Shown here piece after piece: positions 44,169 through 54,168 of a stretch of 64,000 nt of DNA. Below the pieces are notes generated by a model. The model worked only from the letters and a program-made list of their open reading frames with translations. It was not told the origin of the DNA and made no database searches. Each line of letters begins with the position of its first letter. The stretch's first letter is position 1. The translations under genes were made by a program, and so were the position numbers. Where the stretch lies: positions 28,550-92,549 of the forward strand of contig JBDWTN010000003.1 of assembly GCA_039984955.1 (NCBI GenBank), given 5' to 3'. The DNA comes from Marinobacter alexandrii (GTDB taxonomy: Bacteria; Bacteroidota; Bacteroidia; Cytophagales; Cyclobacteriaceae).

Positions 44169-45801
44169 GCTACACACACTGATATTGATATTACTCCCGA
44201 TTATGGGCTTTTCCCAAAGCCAGGTTAATCGATACTTCATCTATTTTGATGAAAAATCTGGGGAGAGTTATCCGTATAGTGTTTCAAACCCAAATGAGTT
44301 TTTAACCCAAAAAGCAATTGATCGGCGAGAAAAGCAAGGAATTGAAATAGACGAATCTGACTTGCCTGTTAATCCTTCGTTTGTTCAAAATTTGAAAGAA
44401 GCTGGAGTAGATGTTTTTTTCACATCAAGGTGGTTAAATGGCGCATTGGTAAACTTGGATACTACACTTTTAGATGAGTTGGCAATGCTTTCATTTGTAG
44501 ACAGTATAGCTTGGATTGCAGATACCACTCGACTTTCATACGATCAATCTGAATATGAAGTACCCACAGAATTTGATGAGCCATCTTCAGTAACGGGGGA
44601 TTCGGATATTCAATTAATTATGTTGGGGGCAGATCATATGCATGCAGATGATATCAAAGGACAGGGTATGCTAATAGCTATTCTGGATAATGGGTTTGTA
44701 GGTGTAAATAGATATTCTCCATTTCAACATATCTGGGAAAATAGCGGAATACTTGCTACAAAAAATTTCGTAACTAACTCGGGCAATGTTTTCCTGTCTG
44801 GATCTCATGGGACATCTGTGTTCTCCATTATTAGTTCGAATTTTGAGTCTGAAGACGGAAACCTAATTGGTATAGCTCCTGAAGCCAATTATGTGCTCTG
44901 TGTAACAGAAGATAATAAAGCTGAAAATACCATTGAAGAATACAATTGGCTTTTAGGCGCTGAGTTCGCAGATAGCCTTGGTGCAGATGTCATTAATGGA
45001 TCCTTAGGCTATCGATTATTCGATATCCCGGAGCATAACTATGATTTTGATGATATGGATGGGGAAACAACAATCGTTTCCAGAGCTGCTAATATGGCGG
45101 CAGATAAAGGGATCATTGTTGTTGTAAGTGCGGGCAATGAGGGTAATAAAAGCTGGAAACGAATTACTCCACCAGCTGATGCCAAAAATATCCTTACCAT
45201 AGGAAGTGTTAATCCTGATTTTACCTACTCATCCTTCAGTTCGGTAGGAAACACTGCCGATGGAAGAATCAAACCTGATGTTGCGGCATTTGGAGCAGCC
45301 ACTACTGTGGTCCAGGGAAATGGATCAATTTCAAGAGGAAGTGGTACAAGCTTTGCCTCACCACTAATAGCTGGATTTGCTGCAGGAATTTGGCAAGCAA
45401 ACCCAGACTGGACAAGTCAGGAGGTTATTGATGCCATCAAAAATTCGGGCCATCGAGCACATGCTCCTGACTCTCTAGTTGGTCATGGTGTTCCTACATA
45501 TGCGTATGCAGTAGATGGAAAAACATTGAATGTGGCTGATATTTTAGACCATAAAGTGACTATTTACCCCAACCCGTTTAATGGTGATAAGCTCTATTTG
45601 ATTACAAAAGGAAAATTTAAAGAGGGGTTGAATATTAGAATCATGGATCCAAAAGGAAGTGTGATTTTTAATGAAGATTTTAAAAAGAGAGAAATTAAAG
45701 AAAACATGGAATTGACAATTGATGGAAGTCAGCAAGGAGTTTATTTCTTATTCTTGCAAAGCGGAAATAATCAAAAAACTGTTAAGCTAATTAACTTCTA
45801 A
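44161..45801 (+). CDS. Subtilisin-like serine protease (S8) with T9SS C-terminal tail
   Basis: The protein has 546 residues. Signal peptide (about 1-18), a propeptide-like segment (about 20-140), and the catalytic domain with Asp176 (LIAILDNGF; the family usually has DTG), His216 (GSHGTSVFS) and Ser397 (SGTSFASPLIAG). The C-terminal 75 residues (about 470-546: YPNPFNGDK to KTVKLINF) are a type IX secretion sorting domain. Secreted or cell-surface protease. The triad is intact. Confidence 0.94.
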   Translation: MNKLHTLILILLPIMGFSQSQVNRYFIYFDEKSGESYPYSVSNPNEFLTQKAIDRREKQGIEIDESDLPVNPSFVQNLKEAGVDVFFTSRWLNGALVNLDTTLLDELAMLSFVDSIAWIADTTRLSYDQSEYEVPTEFDEPSSVTGDSDIQLIMLGADHMHADDIKGQGMLIAILDNGFVGVNRYSPFQHIWENSGILATKNFVTNSGNVFLSGSHGTSVFSIISSNFESEDGNLIGIAPEANYVLCVTEDNKAENTIEEYNWLLGAEFADSLGADVINGSLGYRLFDIPEHNYDFDDMDGETTIVSRAANMAADKGIIVVVSAGNEGNKSWKRITPPADAKNILTIGSVNPDFTYSSFSSVGNTADGRIKPDVAAFGAATTVVQGNGSISRGSGTSFASPLIAGFAAGIWQANPDWTSQEVIDAIKNSGHRAHAPDSLVGHGVPTYAYAVDGKTLNVADILDHKVTIYPNPFNGDKLYLITKGKFKEGLNIRIMDPKGSVIFNEDFKKREIKENMELTIDGSQQGVYFLFLQSGNNQKTVKLINF

Positions 45802-46454
45802 TGCCTCAAAAACTTATTGCCCCCTCATTCTTAGCAGCCGATTTTGGTAACGTTCAACAAGAAGTTGAAATGCTAAACCAAAGCGAGACAGACTATATTC
45901 ACATTGATATTATGGACGGAGTATTTGTCCCTAACATTTCATTTGGCTTTCCAGTATGTCAGGCCATTCATAAGCATGCGAAAAAGCCAATGGACTTTCA
46001 TCTAATGATCGAGCATGCAGATCCTTATCTGGAAGATTGTATGAAGGCGGGTGCCGAAATAATCAGCGTACATTATGAAGCATGCAGGCATTTGCATCGA
46101 ACAGTATCGGAAATTAGAAACCTTGGTGCAAAAGCGGGGGTTGTATTAAATCCTCATTCTTCAATTGATCTTTTGGAAGAGATTCTACCTCATGTTGACT
46201 TGGTTCTTCTGATGTCTGTCAACCCCGGATTTGGGGGACAAAATTTCATTGAGACCACCTTTAGTAAGGTCAGAAAGCTTAGAGCAATGGTTGATACCAT
46301 AAACCCAGAGATCATCATTGAAATAGATGGAGGGGTAAATGATAAAAACGCAAGTGAACTTTTTAAGGCAGGTGCAGATATGCTAGTGGCAGGAAGCTTC
46401 GTTTTTAAATCTGATGATCCAGCCCAAACCATTGCGAACCTCAAAAAAGCTTAG
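45801..46454 (+). CDS. rpe: Ribulose-phosphate 3-epimerase
   Basis: Interconverts ribulose-5-P and xylulose-5-P, 217 residues. APSFLAADFG at the N-terminus and HIDIMDGVFVPNISFG with the catalytic Asp and metal His. MDFHLMIEHADPY and VNPGFGGQNFI follow, then EIDGGVNDKNA with the second catalytic Asp. The start overlaps the upstream stop by one base (TAATG). Confidence 0.96.
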   Translation: MPQKLIAPSFLAADFGNVQQEVEMLNQSETDYIHIDIMDGVFVPNISFGFPVCQAIHKHAKKPMDFHLMIEHADPYLEDCMKAGAEIISVHYEACRHLHRTVSEIRNLGAKAGVVLNPHSSIDLLEEILPHVDLVLLMSVNPGFGGQNFIETTFSKVRKLRAMVDTINPEIIIEIDGGVNDKNASELFKAGADMLVAGSFVFKSDDPAQTIANLKKA

Positions 46455-46458
46455 TCCC

Positions 46459-48834
46459 TTGAGGATCAAATTATCTCTTCTATTAATCACAGTGCTAGCA
46501 TTGAACGCAATGGCTCAGTCAACACGTGTCAGAGGTGTAATTAAAGATGAAAGAGGAGAGACTGTACCTTCCGTAAACATCATATTGAAATCGGATAGGA
46601 CAATAGGAACGATATCCAACATAAATGGTGTTTTTGAATTGAATCTAGAATCAGGAGACCATATCCTGATATTCTCTCACATTCAATACGAAACTGTAGA
46701 ACTTGATATTGTCCTGTCTCAAAGTGAAACGAAAGTCATTCAAGTTATACTGCAAAGCACAAGTACAGTTTTGGATGACGTACAGGTGCAGGGAAATCGA
46801 GAGACAGATGCAATAGATCCTGCAACTAGATTAGATCCTAAGTCCGTTCAAAATTTACCTTCCGCATTTGGAGATTTTAATAAAGTCTTGTTGACACTTC
46901 CAGGAGTAGCGGGCAACAATGAATTGTCTTCAGCCTATAATGTTCGAGGGGGGAATTTCGATGAAAATCTGGTCTACGTGAATGATATTCCTGTTTACAG
47001 ACCATTTTTAGCAAATGCAGGACGACAAGAAGGACTGAGTTTTGTAAACCCGGACTTAGTTGGTGATATCAACTTTTATGCTGGAGGATGGGAATCGAAG
47101 TACGGAGATAAGCTATCATCTTCCTTAAATATAGATTACAAAGAGCCTGAATCTCTTGAAGGACAATTTAATGTTGGACTACTGGGAGGATCAGCCTACA
47201 TTGGCAATAGAGTAAATGAAGATATTCAATACCTCTTTGGTGCGCGTCATCGTGATTCAAGATACCTCTTAAATACACTCGAGACGGATGGTCAATATTT
47301 ACCCTCTTACACAGATGCACAAGCTTTTTTCACCTTTGACCTAACCGGAAAAAATAGCAAGCAAAACAATCGAACAAAGTTGAATTGGCTATTAGCCTAC
47401 GGAAGAAATAGATACCTGACATTGCCAGTATCCCAGACGACTGAATTTGGATCAGTCTCTCAAAACTTGAGAGTCCAAACACGTTTTGAAGGTCGAGAAG
47501 AACTCGACTATGATACGTATCAAAGTGGATTTAACTTATCTCATAGATGGTCCAATAGATTTTTGAGCAGGTGGATAGCCTCTGGAGTTTATACCTCTGA
47601 ACGCGAGAACTACAATGTAGAAGGGGCCTATCGCATTTGTGATGTTGATAATAACCCTGGCTCCAATAGTTTCAATGAATGTGTGGTCATCCGTGGAATT
47701 GGAACAAATTTCAATTATGGAAGAAATAGACTTCAAGCCAAAATCTATAATACAGAATGGAGAAACGAGTATTTGCTATCAGATTGGTCAATACTTGAAG
47801 CAGGAGTTGGATATTCTCACAATATCATTGATGACAGACTAAATGAATACGCCTTTCTTGATTCTGCTGGTTTTATTGAGGTCAATGAAAGTACGTTTAA
47901 CGAGTTAAGTCTAAGCACAACAACCATTACCGCCTATGCTCAAGCCACAATCTATTCAAAGGATTCTATGCATGCGGTCAATTTTGGTGGTAGAATAAAC
48001 CACTTAGATTACACAGGGCAGCTACTTTTCAGCCCCAGACTTATTTATCGATTTAAACCTAGATGGGAACGGGAGACCTCCTTTAGACTGTCAGTCGGAA
48101 GATACAGTCAGCCTCCTTTTTATAGAGAGTTTCGGGACCTGGAAGGAACTATCAGAGACGATGTAAAGGCGCAAGAATCCATTCATGTAATAGGTGCAAT
48201 GGAAAGAGTACTGACCTGGTGGAATAGACCTTTTCTATTTAGCACAGAGGTATATTATAAATCCCTAGAAAATGTAATTCCTTACGATATAGACAATGTT
48301 CGTTTAAGGTATTTTGCTAACAATAATGCCACGGCATTTGCCTACGGATTTGACTTTAGGATTAATGGAGAGTTTATTCCGGGCACTCAATCATGGTTTA
48401 GCTTAGGAATTCTCAAAACCAAAGAGGACCTTGCAGAAGATGACAAAGGATACATAAGAAGACCTTCTGATCAAAACATCAATCTTGCTTTTTACTTTGA
48501 AGATCATATGCCAAATGATCCGACACTGAGAGTATATGTCAATACGGTCTTTGGATCAGGCTATCCTTTGGGACCTCCAAATGATATAAATGCAAGAAAT
48601 ATTTTTTCTGGAGACGAATATTATCGTGTAGACTTAGGATTTTCAAAATCATTTGAATTGAGAGGTCATAAATACCTGAAAACCTTATGGTTAAGAGCTG
48701 AGATTTTAAATGTACTTGGAGCTGATAATACGCTATCCTATTCTTGGATTCAGGATGTTACAGGAGCACAACTTGCCATACCCAATTCATTATCGGCAAG
48801 GTTTTTGAATTTCAGGATATCAACAGATTTTTAG
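46459..48834 (+). CDS. TonB-dependent receptor with carboxypeptidase-like domain
   Basis: The protein has 791 residues from TTG 46459 (MRIKLSLLLITVLALNAMAQ, a clean signal peptide); the frame opens earlier at ATG 46414 inside rpe. The CarboxypepD_reg-like region is about 23-105 (GVIKDERGETVPSVNIILKS), the plug contains YNVRGGNFDENLVYVNDIPV, and the barrel ends LNFRISTDF. No SusD follows, so it is a non-Sus receptor. Ligand unknown. The gene immediately downstream encodes an LpoB-like lipoprotein. Confidence 0.9.
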   Translation: MRIKLSLLLITVLALNAMAQSTRVRGVIKDERGETVPSVNIILKSDRTIGTISNINGVFELNLESGDHILIFSHIQYETVELDIVLSQSETKVIQVILQSTSTVLDDVQVQGNRETDAIDPATRLDPKSVQNLPSAFGDFNKVLLTLPGVAGNNELSSAYNVRGGNFDENLVYVNDIPVYRPFLANAGRQEGLSFVNPDLVGDINFYAGGWESKYGDKLSSSLNIDYKEPESLEGQFNVGLLGGSAYIGNRVNEDIQYLFGARHRDSRYLLNTLETDGQYLPSYTDAQAFFTFDLTGKNSKQNNRTKLNWLLAYGRNRYLTLPVSQTTEFGSVSQNLRVQTRFEGREELDYDTYQSGFNLSHRWSNRFLSRWIASGVYTSERENYNVEGAYRICDVDNNPGSNSFNECVVIRGIGTNFNYGRNRLQAKIYNTEWRNEYLLSDWSILEAGVGYSHNIIDDRLNEYAFLDSAGFIEVNESTFNELSLSTTTITAYAQATIYSKDSMHAVNFGGRINHLDYTGQLLFSPRLIYRFKPRWERETSFRLSVGRYSQPPFYREFRDLEGTIRDDVKAQESIHVIGAMERVLTWWNRPFLFSTEVYYKSLENVIPYDIDNVRLRYFANNNATAFAYGFDFRINGEFIPGTQSWFSLGILKTKEDLAEDDKGYIRRPSDQNINLAFYFEDHMPNDPTLRVYVNTVFGSGYPLGPPNDINARNIFSGDEYYRVDLGFSKSFELRGHKYLKTLWLRAEILNVLGADNTLSYSWIQDVTGAQLAIPNSLSARFLNFRISTDF

Positions 48835-48879
48835 GTGAAGGATTCACCTATCTTTGTATCATCATATAGATTTAAAGAA

Positions 48880-49464
48880 ATGAAAAGAATAACTCAATTA
48901 CCCATGATCATGCTTGCGGTTGTTATGCTAGCATCATGTAACAGACAAGTGACTAGAATTAACCCTGATCAGCAAGTTGATCTTAGTGGACGCTGGAATG
49001 ATACTGACTCCAAGTTGGTAGCTGAAGAAATGATTAAAGATGTAACAGGAAGGCCGTGGCACAATAATTTCCGAATTGAAAATGATCGTAAGCCCGTTGT
49101 GATTGTGGGTTATGTGCAGAACAAGAGTGCCGAGCATATTGAGTCGGAAACATTCATTAAGGACATAGAAAGAGAATTTATTAATTCTGGATTCGTAAGA
49201 GTCGTTTCCAATTCTGTATTTAGAGAAAAACTTAGAGAAGAAAGAGCAGAGCAAGGGGAATTCGCATCTCCTGAGACACAAGCGAAGTGGGGTAAAGAAC
49301 TAGGCGCTGATTTCATGATGTTTGGAGTGATTACAGCGGTCACTGATTCATATAAAAAAGAAAAAGTGGTGAATTATAAAGTTAACCTTGAGCTAACGAA
49401 TATTGAGACCAATGAGAAAGTTTGGTTAGGGGACAAAGAGATCAAGAAATACATCAAAAATTAA
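48880..49464 (+). CDS. lpoB: Penicillin-binding protein activator LpoB-like lipoprotein
   Basis: The protein has 194 residues from ATG 48880 (MKRITQLPMIMLAVVMLASC, lipobox at Cys20); the frame opens at GTG 48835. The mature protein has the LpoB pattern: INPDQQVDLSGRWND, then MIKDVTGRPWHNNF, VVIVGYVQNKSAEHI, and ELGADFMMFGVITAV. LpoB activates PBP1b from the outer membrane in Gammaproteobacteria; here it pairs with a COG3014 lipoprotein, as in those genomes. Confidence 0.88.
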   Translation: MKRITQLPMIMLAVVMLASCNRQVTRINPDQQVDLSGRWNDTDSKLVAEEMIKDVTGRPWHNNFRIENDRKPVVIVGYVQNKSAEHIESETFIKDIEREFINSGFVRVVSNSVFREKLREERAEQGEFASPETQAKWGKELGADFMMFGVITAVTDSYKKEKVVNYKVNLELTNIETNEKVWLGDKEIKKYIKN

Positions 49465-49482
49465 GGAGCTTTTAAGTTCCTT

Positions 49483-49525
49483 AGATACGAGTTTCGAGTG
49501 AGACATTTATTCGAAACTCGTATCT
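49483..49525. terminator. 15-bp perfect inverted repeat after lpoB
   Basis: AGATACGAGTTTCGA (49483-49497) pairs perfectly with TCGAAACTCGTATCT (49511-49525) around 13 bases. There is no clear T run. A second TCGAAACT lies just downstream at 49531. Possible terminator or REP-type element. Confidence 0.5.
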
Positions 49526-49563
49526 CTAGCTCGAAACTTTCACACTAAAATACCACCAGTCTT

Positions 49564-50958
49564 ATGTCTAACTTGAAAGACATATTCGTAAGTCTAATCA
49601 TATTATTCTTGTTGAGTAGCTGTGCTTCATTCTATCAGCTCAATTATGAATTCAATAAGAACTTTGAGCAGGGAAACATTGAAGAAGCTGCTAGTTTGCT
49701 TAATCAAAATAAGAAAGCAGCTAAAAGTAAGACCCGATTTCTTTATTATGCCAATCAAGGAGTAGTTGAGCATTTGCTCGGAAACTATGAGGAGAGCAAT
49801 AATTGGTTAGAACAAGCTTACCTATTTGGAGAAGATTACCATAAAAACTATCTAAACTTTGCTGCATCATATTTTCTGAATCCTAACCTTATTGTATACC
49901 CTGGTGAAGATCATGAACACCTCATGCTTCTTTACTATAAAGCACTTAACTTCTTGAAAATACAGGACTTTGAGTCCGCATTGATCGAATGCAGAAGGTT
50001 AAATCAGCGCCTATTTGAATTAGGAGATAAGTACATTTCAGATAACAAATACCAAAAAGATGCATTTGTCCATAACCTGATGGGAATCATTTATGACGCA
50101 TCAGGAGACTACAATAATGCCTTCATTGCTTATCGCAATTCCCTTGAAATTTATCAAAATGAATATGCTGATATGTTCGGCTTATCGGCTCCCGATCAAT
50201 TGAAGAAGGATTTATTGCGTACAGCTTCTCTTGCAGGATTTCCTGAAGAACTTGATAAATTCAGTGAAGAGCTAGGCATGAATTACGCTTCTCAACCCAA
50301 ATCAGAAGGCGGAGAACTTGTCTTTTTCTGGCATAATGGACTTGCACCCATCAAAGACGAATGGTCCATCAACTTTGTAGCAGTAAAGGGCTCAGGCGGA
50401 CAGATTTTCTTTCAAAATGAAGAGTATGGCTTGAATTTTCCTTTTTTCTACGATACAGGAGAAGATGGAAATTCTAGTATTACAGATTTAACTGGAACAC
50501 GAGTTGCCTTTCCCAAATATGTTGAAAGAGAGCCTTATTTTCAGTCAGCTAGCTTGGAAATAAACAATTACTATTACCCGCTCGAAAAAACGGAAGACAT
50601 AAATGCGATTGCTTTTAAGACCTTACAAGAACGAATGCTAGAAGAACTTGGAAAAGGGTTATTGCGAGTAGCATTGAAGAAGACAGTTGAGAAACAAGTG
50701 AGGAAAGAAGATGAGACATTAGGCTTCTTGGTAGGTATTGTGAATTTTGCTTCAGAACAGGCTGATACTCGTAACTGGCAAACCATTCCGCACAGCATAC
50801 ATTACACACGTGTTCCCTTAAAAGAAGGTGAAAACGAAGTGTTGCTTCATGCAGAAGGCTCGCGCTCTGAAGACATACAAAAATTTATGTTTTCGGGTGA
50901 AAAAGGGAAGACGCAATTTCAAACATATCAGTCTCTGGAAAGTAAGGTTTCTTTCTAA
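49564..50958 (+). CDS. COG3014-family lipoprotein
   Basis: The protein has 464 residues. The lipoprotein signal ends at about Cys20 (LFLLSSCASF). A TPR-like helical half (about 21-240) with FLYYANQGVVEHLLGNYEES and AFVHNLMGIIYDASGDYNNA precedes a C-terminal half with WQTIPHSIHYTRVPL near the end. COG3014 members co-occur with LpoB in several phyla. The role is probably peptidoglycan or outer-envelope related, but no activity is known. Ends exactly at the end of the convergent thiamine-binding gene. Confidence 0.85.
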   Translation: MSNLKDIFVSLIILFLLSSCASFYQLNYEFNKNFEQGNIEEAASLLNQNKKAAKSKTRFLYYANQGVVEHLLGNYEESNNWLEQAYLFGEDYHKNYLNFAASYFLNPNLIVYPGEDHEHLMLLYYKALNFLKIQDFESALIECRRLNQRLFELGDKYISDNKYQKDAFVHNLMGIIYDASGDYNNAFIAYRNSLEIYQNEYADMFGLSAPDQLKKDLLRTASLAGFPEELDKFSEELGMNYASQPKSEGGELVFFWHNGLAPIKDEWSINFVAVKGSGGQIFFQNEEYGLNFPFFYDTGEDGNSSITDLTGTRVAFPKYVEREPYFQSASLEINNYYYPLEKTEDINAIAFKTLQERMLEELGKGLLRVALKKTVEKQVRKEDETLGFLVGIVNFASEQADTRNWQTIPHSIHYTRVPLKEGENEVLLHAEGSRSEDIQKFMFSGEKGKTQFQTYQSLESKVSF

Positions 50959-51252
50959 TTACCTGTCGAGTCTTTTTTCTTCCATCGTTACATCATTGTC
51001 AATACGGATATGCATTTTAATATTCACAAGAAATTCGCCACACCCTGCATCTACCAGCGCTTGTTGTGCTTCTTCAGAGACTCTCTTTAGCTTGTTATAA
51101 GAACCTTGCATGACCGTCTCCATTGGAGTAATAACATACTTAACTCCAGATTTTCGAATAACGTTTATTGCAGCATCTATTTTGTCATAGACGTCATTAT
51201 CACGAGTTAATGGAACAACTTGAATTGCGAGGTGAATGTCTTTTTCAGTCAT
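50959..51252 (-). CDS. MTH1187/YkoF-family thiamine-binding protein
   Basis: The protein has 97 residues with AIQVVPLTRDNDVYDKIDAA, then SGVKYVITPMETVMQGSYNKL, and FLVNIKMHIR. Matches the DUF77/MTH1187 fold, with the ETVMQG loop seen in the family. Single ferredoxin-like domain; members bind thiamine or related cations. Divergent from the next plus-strand gene. Confidence 0.85.
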   Translation of the reverse strand: MTEKDIHLAIQVVPLTRDNDVYDKIDAAINVIRKSGVKYVITPMETVMQGSYNKLKRVSEEAQQALVDAGCGEFLVNIKMHIRIDNDVTMEEKRLDR

Positions 51253-51352
51253 TTAATTGAATTTTTATTCTATCTGGGAATAATTACTGTGTACTTTTCT
51301 CAATATTAGTTAAAAGGCTTTATTTTGAGGTTAAATTTTAACCACACCTAAG

Positions 51353-51964
51353 ATGTTCACCGAGTACGAAATAGAATCCATGCTGGAGTATTCCGAAGTG
51401 AAAGAAGCGGCTCTTACACTGAAGAAGGACTTTCTTAAAACTGAAGCTCCATATTTAGAAATTGGGGATGAAGATTTCTTTTCATTAATCGTGATGGCAC
51501 CTACTATTGGTATTGCAATGGCTGATGGAAAAATCACACTTTTTGAAGAAATGGCTTTAAACAAGAAAGCTAGGAAACTTTCCAAGGGAGGATACTTCAT
51601 GAAAAAAGACCCTGTAGTCTACGCAATGAAGTTCTTAATCAAAAACTATTATAATTGGTCAGACAAGTTCATGGATGTATTGAAGACAACCATCCAGGTG
51701 ACATGCGATCTTGATAATACCATAAAAACTCCATTGGATGCTAAAGCTGAAGTGGACTACCACGAGTACAGACAAGCTGTTTTGCATTCTCCTTATCTCC
51801 TAATTCGTTTTATTGCGAGTTTCTTTTTGGATAATGATGAGGATATCATCAATAAGAATCACACAATTGGAAAATCAGAATTTCAACGGATGATGCTGAT
51901 TGGTGAAAGATTAGAATTGGATAGAGTGCCAGTTTTTCAGATGTTTAGCAAAACCTTTCAATAA
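51353..51964 (+). CDS. Conserved helical protein, TerB-like appearance
   Basis: The protein has 203 residues with no signal peptide and is mostly helical. A segment IGIAMADGKITLFEEMALNKKARKLS resembles the acidic helix pair of TerB-like domains, but this is a weak visual match. The rest is unknown. It is followed after about 37 bases by the FKBP lipoprotein gene, in the same direction. Confidence 0.6.
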   Translation: MFTEYEIESMLEYSEVKEAALTLKKDFLKTEAPYLEIGDEDFFSLIVMAPTIGIAMADGKITLFEEMALNKKARKLSKGGYFMKKDPVVYAMKFLIKNYYNWSDKFMDVLKTTIQVTCDLDNTIKTPLDAKAEVDYHEYRQAVLHSPYLLIRFIASFFLDNDEDIINKNHTIGKSEFQRMMLIGERLELDRVPVFQMFSKTFQ

Positions 51965-52001
51965 TCTATAGCTTATTCATGCGTTATTGGTGGAGTTGAT
52001 T

Positions 52002-52946
52002 GTGAATAAATACATAGTATTAATCTTAAGTGTTCTTCTGATAGCTTGCAAAAACGATGATGTAGCTCTCACCTCTGTTGATAATGATATACAAGCATGG
52101 TTAGATACTATGAATATATCTGCTGCGAGAGATGACTCTGGTATATATTATTTTGCGGACTCATTAAACCCTTCTGGTGATCAAGCCTCAAATGGATCAG
52201 TAATAGCTATTTACTATACATTAAGCGACCTTGACGGAAATGTTATTGCAAGTCGCTTGCAATCAAGCGGAGATTCGTTGGTTTTTAAACTGGGAGCGTC
52301 TGCCGTTTATCCCATTGGTTTAGAACTTGCTCGAATAATGAGAGTTGGAGAGGTATATAACTTCATTATGCCTCCAGATCAAGCATACTCTGGGTTAACT
52401 TCGGGGGCTATTAATCCAAGCTTAATCGCGCGTATGCAGGTACAGTTGGTTGGTGTTTTCAATGAAAATGATCTTTTTGCACAGGAAATAGTAGATATTG
52501 ATGATTACATCACTGCAAATAATTTGAACGATACGATTGCCAATCCTCTCAACATGGTCGAAAAATTTCCAGCATCAGGTATTGCATCGAAACGAGTAAG
52601 GGCAGGAGTTGGTCCATTGCCATTAAATGGAGATACCATTATCATAAATTATACAGGTAGATTCCTCAATGAGGTCGGGTTTGGTAGTGATTCAGATTTT
52701 CAATTCATTTTTGGTGCTAATCAGCCCAGAGAATTGCTTTCTAGTTTTGAATTTGGCGTTTCAAGGATGCAAACAAATGAAGAGATAGTGCTATTTGTTC
52801 CGTCTTCACAAGGGTATATTGAAAGTGCATTGGTTGTTCCGAATTTTATCGCAGATGATTTGGTGGAAGATGGCATTGTTCCAGATTATGTTGTTACTGT
52901 ACCACCGTATAGCACGCTCAAATTTGATATAACGCGTGTTGATTAA
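52002..52946 (+). CDS. FKBP-type peptidyl-prolyl isomerase lipoprotein
   Basis: The protein has 314 residues from GTG 52002; a GGAG lies six bases upstream, which decides this start over the TTG at 51987. Signal and lipobox in LILSVLLIACKN. Two FKBP-like regions: one at about 55-150 (VIAIYYTLSDLDGNVI) and one at about 205-314 (DTIIINYTGRFLNEVGFGSD), each lacking part of the classic active-site set. A periplasmic chaperone-type role is likely; isomerase activity is not assured. Confidence 0.8.
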   Translation: MNKYIVLILSVLLIACKNDDVALTSVDNDIQAWLDTMNISAARDDSGIYYFADSLNPSGDQASNGSVIAIYYTLSDLDGNVIASRLQSSGDSLVFKLGASAVYPIGLELARIMRVGEVYNFIMPPDQAYSGLTSGAINPSLIARMQVQLVGVFNENDLFAQEIVDIDDYITANNLNDTIANPLNMVEKFPASGIASKRVRAGVGPLPLNGDTIIINYTGRFLNEVGFGSDSDFQFIFGANQPRELLSSFEFGVSRMQTNEEIVLFVPSSQGYIESALVVPNFIADDLVEDGIVPDYVVTVPPYSTLKFDITRVD

Positions 52947-52966
52947 TCCATTAATTTTGAGGTGAT

Positions 52967-54061
52967 TTGCTCGCAATAGTTAAACGATATAGCCTAATTG
53001 GTATTTTCGTCTTTTTAGGGACGATGGATGTATGCTCTCAAGATATTTATGAGAAGTACAATATCTATAGAAATCCTGTGAAAGTCTTTCTTAACAATTT
53101 TAGTTTGACAGCTACAACCGGCTTTTCCTCAACGAACTATTCTCACAAACTGGAAGGTGTATATTTTTATCAGGACCCTTCAAGCCAATTTATATTCTCC
53201 AATGATATTGAAAGTCTGGGAAGCACATTTACCGGCTATACAGATTGGTTAAACGATCCTCAAATTGGATTTCAAACATCTTTGGAAAATCCATTCGCCA
53301 TTCCTTTTGGTAATCTTCCAAACCCTGTGAACAACCCTGCACTAGGTGATCAAACCTTCTTGATAAACACGGATACAGTTGATTTTGGATTTCAAGGAGC
53401 CTCAAGAGGAATTCCAATAACATTGATGATTCATTATGAATATGAAAAATATAGAATAGGTTTTGGATACTCCTACGAAGTACACTTTCTAAGAAAGTTA
53501 AAACCAACAGCGTTTGTAGATCAGGTAAGAAATTACGAACCAAACGTAATTAGGACCAGATACTCAAGGCTTTTTGGTATGATTGGCTACAAGTTTTATC
53601 AATTCTGGAGCTATGATTTTGTGGCAGAATTACAGTTTGGGAGAATATCCGCAGGAAAAGCATTCAACAATGGAGTTATTTCCAGAGGAATCTATACCAA
53701 CTTTGGTGTGAGTATTGAGAATAACTGGTCAGAGTATTTCAGAGTGATAATTAGGCCAAGTGTTGATTTCAAATCATACACGATCAACCTCCCAGACGGA
53801 GCGGATGTAAAGCATAGATATCCTACATTCTCTATTCAGGCGGGTATTAGCATCAATATTCCAGATATACCAAGATCACCTATGAAGAGTGATCATGTCC
53901 AATTGAAGCATGTATATACGAATCCTGTAACGGGTAAAAGGATGGAGGTTAGAGGGCAACCAATACATAAGCGACAGAATCCGAAAGTAGGTGAAAACCA
54001 TCGAAAGCTGTGGCGTTATAAGCGTAAAAACAAGCGTAAGATCAACCCTACCAAAAATTGA
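52967..54061 (+). CDS. Outer-membrane-type barrel protein with basic C-terminal tail
   Basis: The protein has 364 residues from TTG 52967, with AGGTGAT directly upstream. Signal peptide (about 1-25), then a beta-rich region of membrane-barrel type (ITLMIHYEYEKYRIGFGYSY, YSRLFGMIGYKFYQFWSYDF). The last 50 residues (after IPDIPRSPMKSDH) are strongly basic, rich in Lys and Arg, and end KRKNKRKINPTKN, unusual for an outer-membrane barrel, which usually ends in an aromatic strand. Family not recognised. Confidence 0.68.
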   Translation: MLAIVKRYSLIGIFVFLGTMDVCSQDIYEKYNIYRNPVKVFLNNFSLTATTGFSSTNYSHKLEGVYFYQDPSSQFIFSNDIESLGSTFTGYTDWLNDPQIGFQTSLENPFAIPFGNLPNPVNNPALGDQTFLINTDTVDFGFQGASRGIPITLMIHYEYEKYRIGFGYSYEVHFLRKLKPTAFVDQVRNYEPNVIRTRYSRLFGMIGYKFYQFWSYDFVAELQFGRISAGKAFNNGVISRGIYTNFGVSIENNWSEYFRVIIRPSVDFKSYTINLPDGADVKHRYPTFSIQAGISINIPDIPRSPMKSDHVQLKHVYTNPVTGKRMEVRGQPIHKRQNPKVGENHRKLWRYKRKNKRKINPTKN

Positions 54062-54069
54062 TCATTTTA

Positions 54070-54093
54070 ATTGAATTCAGATATGAATTCAAT
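54070..54093. terminator. 9-bp inverted repeat before gyrA
   Basis: ATTGAATTC and GAATTCAAT pair around AGATAT, nine bases after the upstream stop. AT-rich stem with no T run; could be a terminator for the barrel gene. Confidence 0.42.
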
Positions 54094-54168
54094 CTTTAGA
54101 ATCCATCGTTTTCACCTAGAATTTTGCTAAATTGCGGGTTGATTTTTGGCTAACCCAAACAAGCATAA

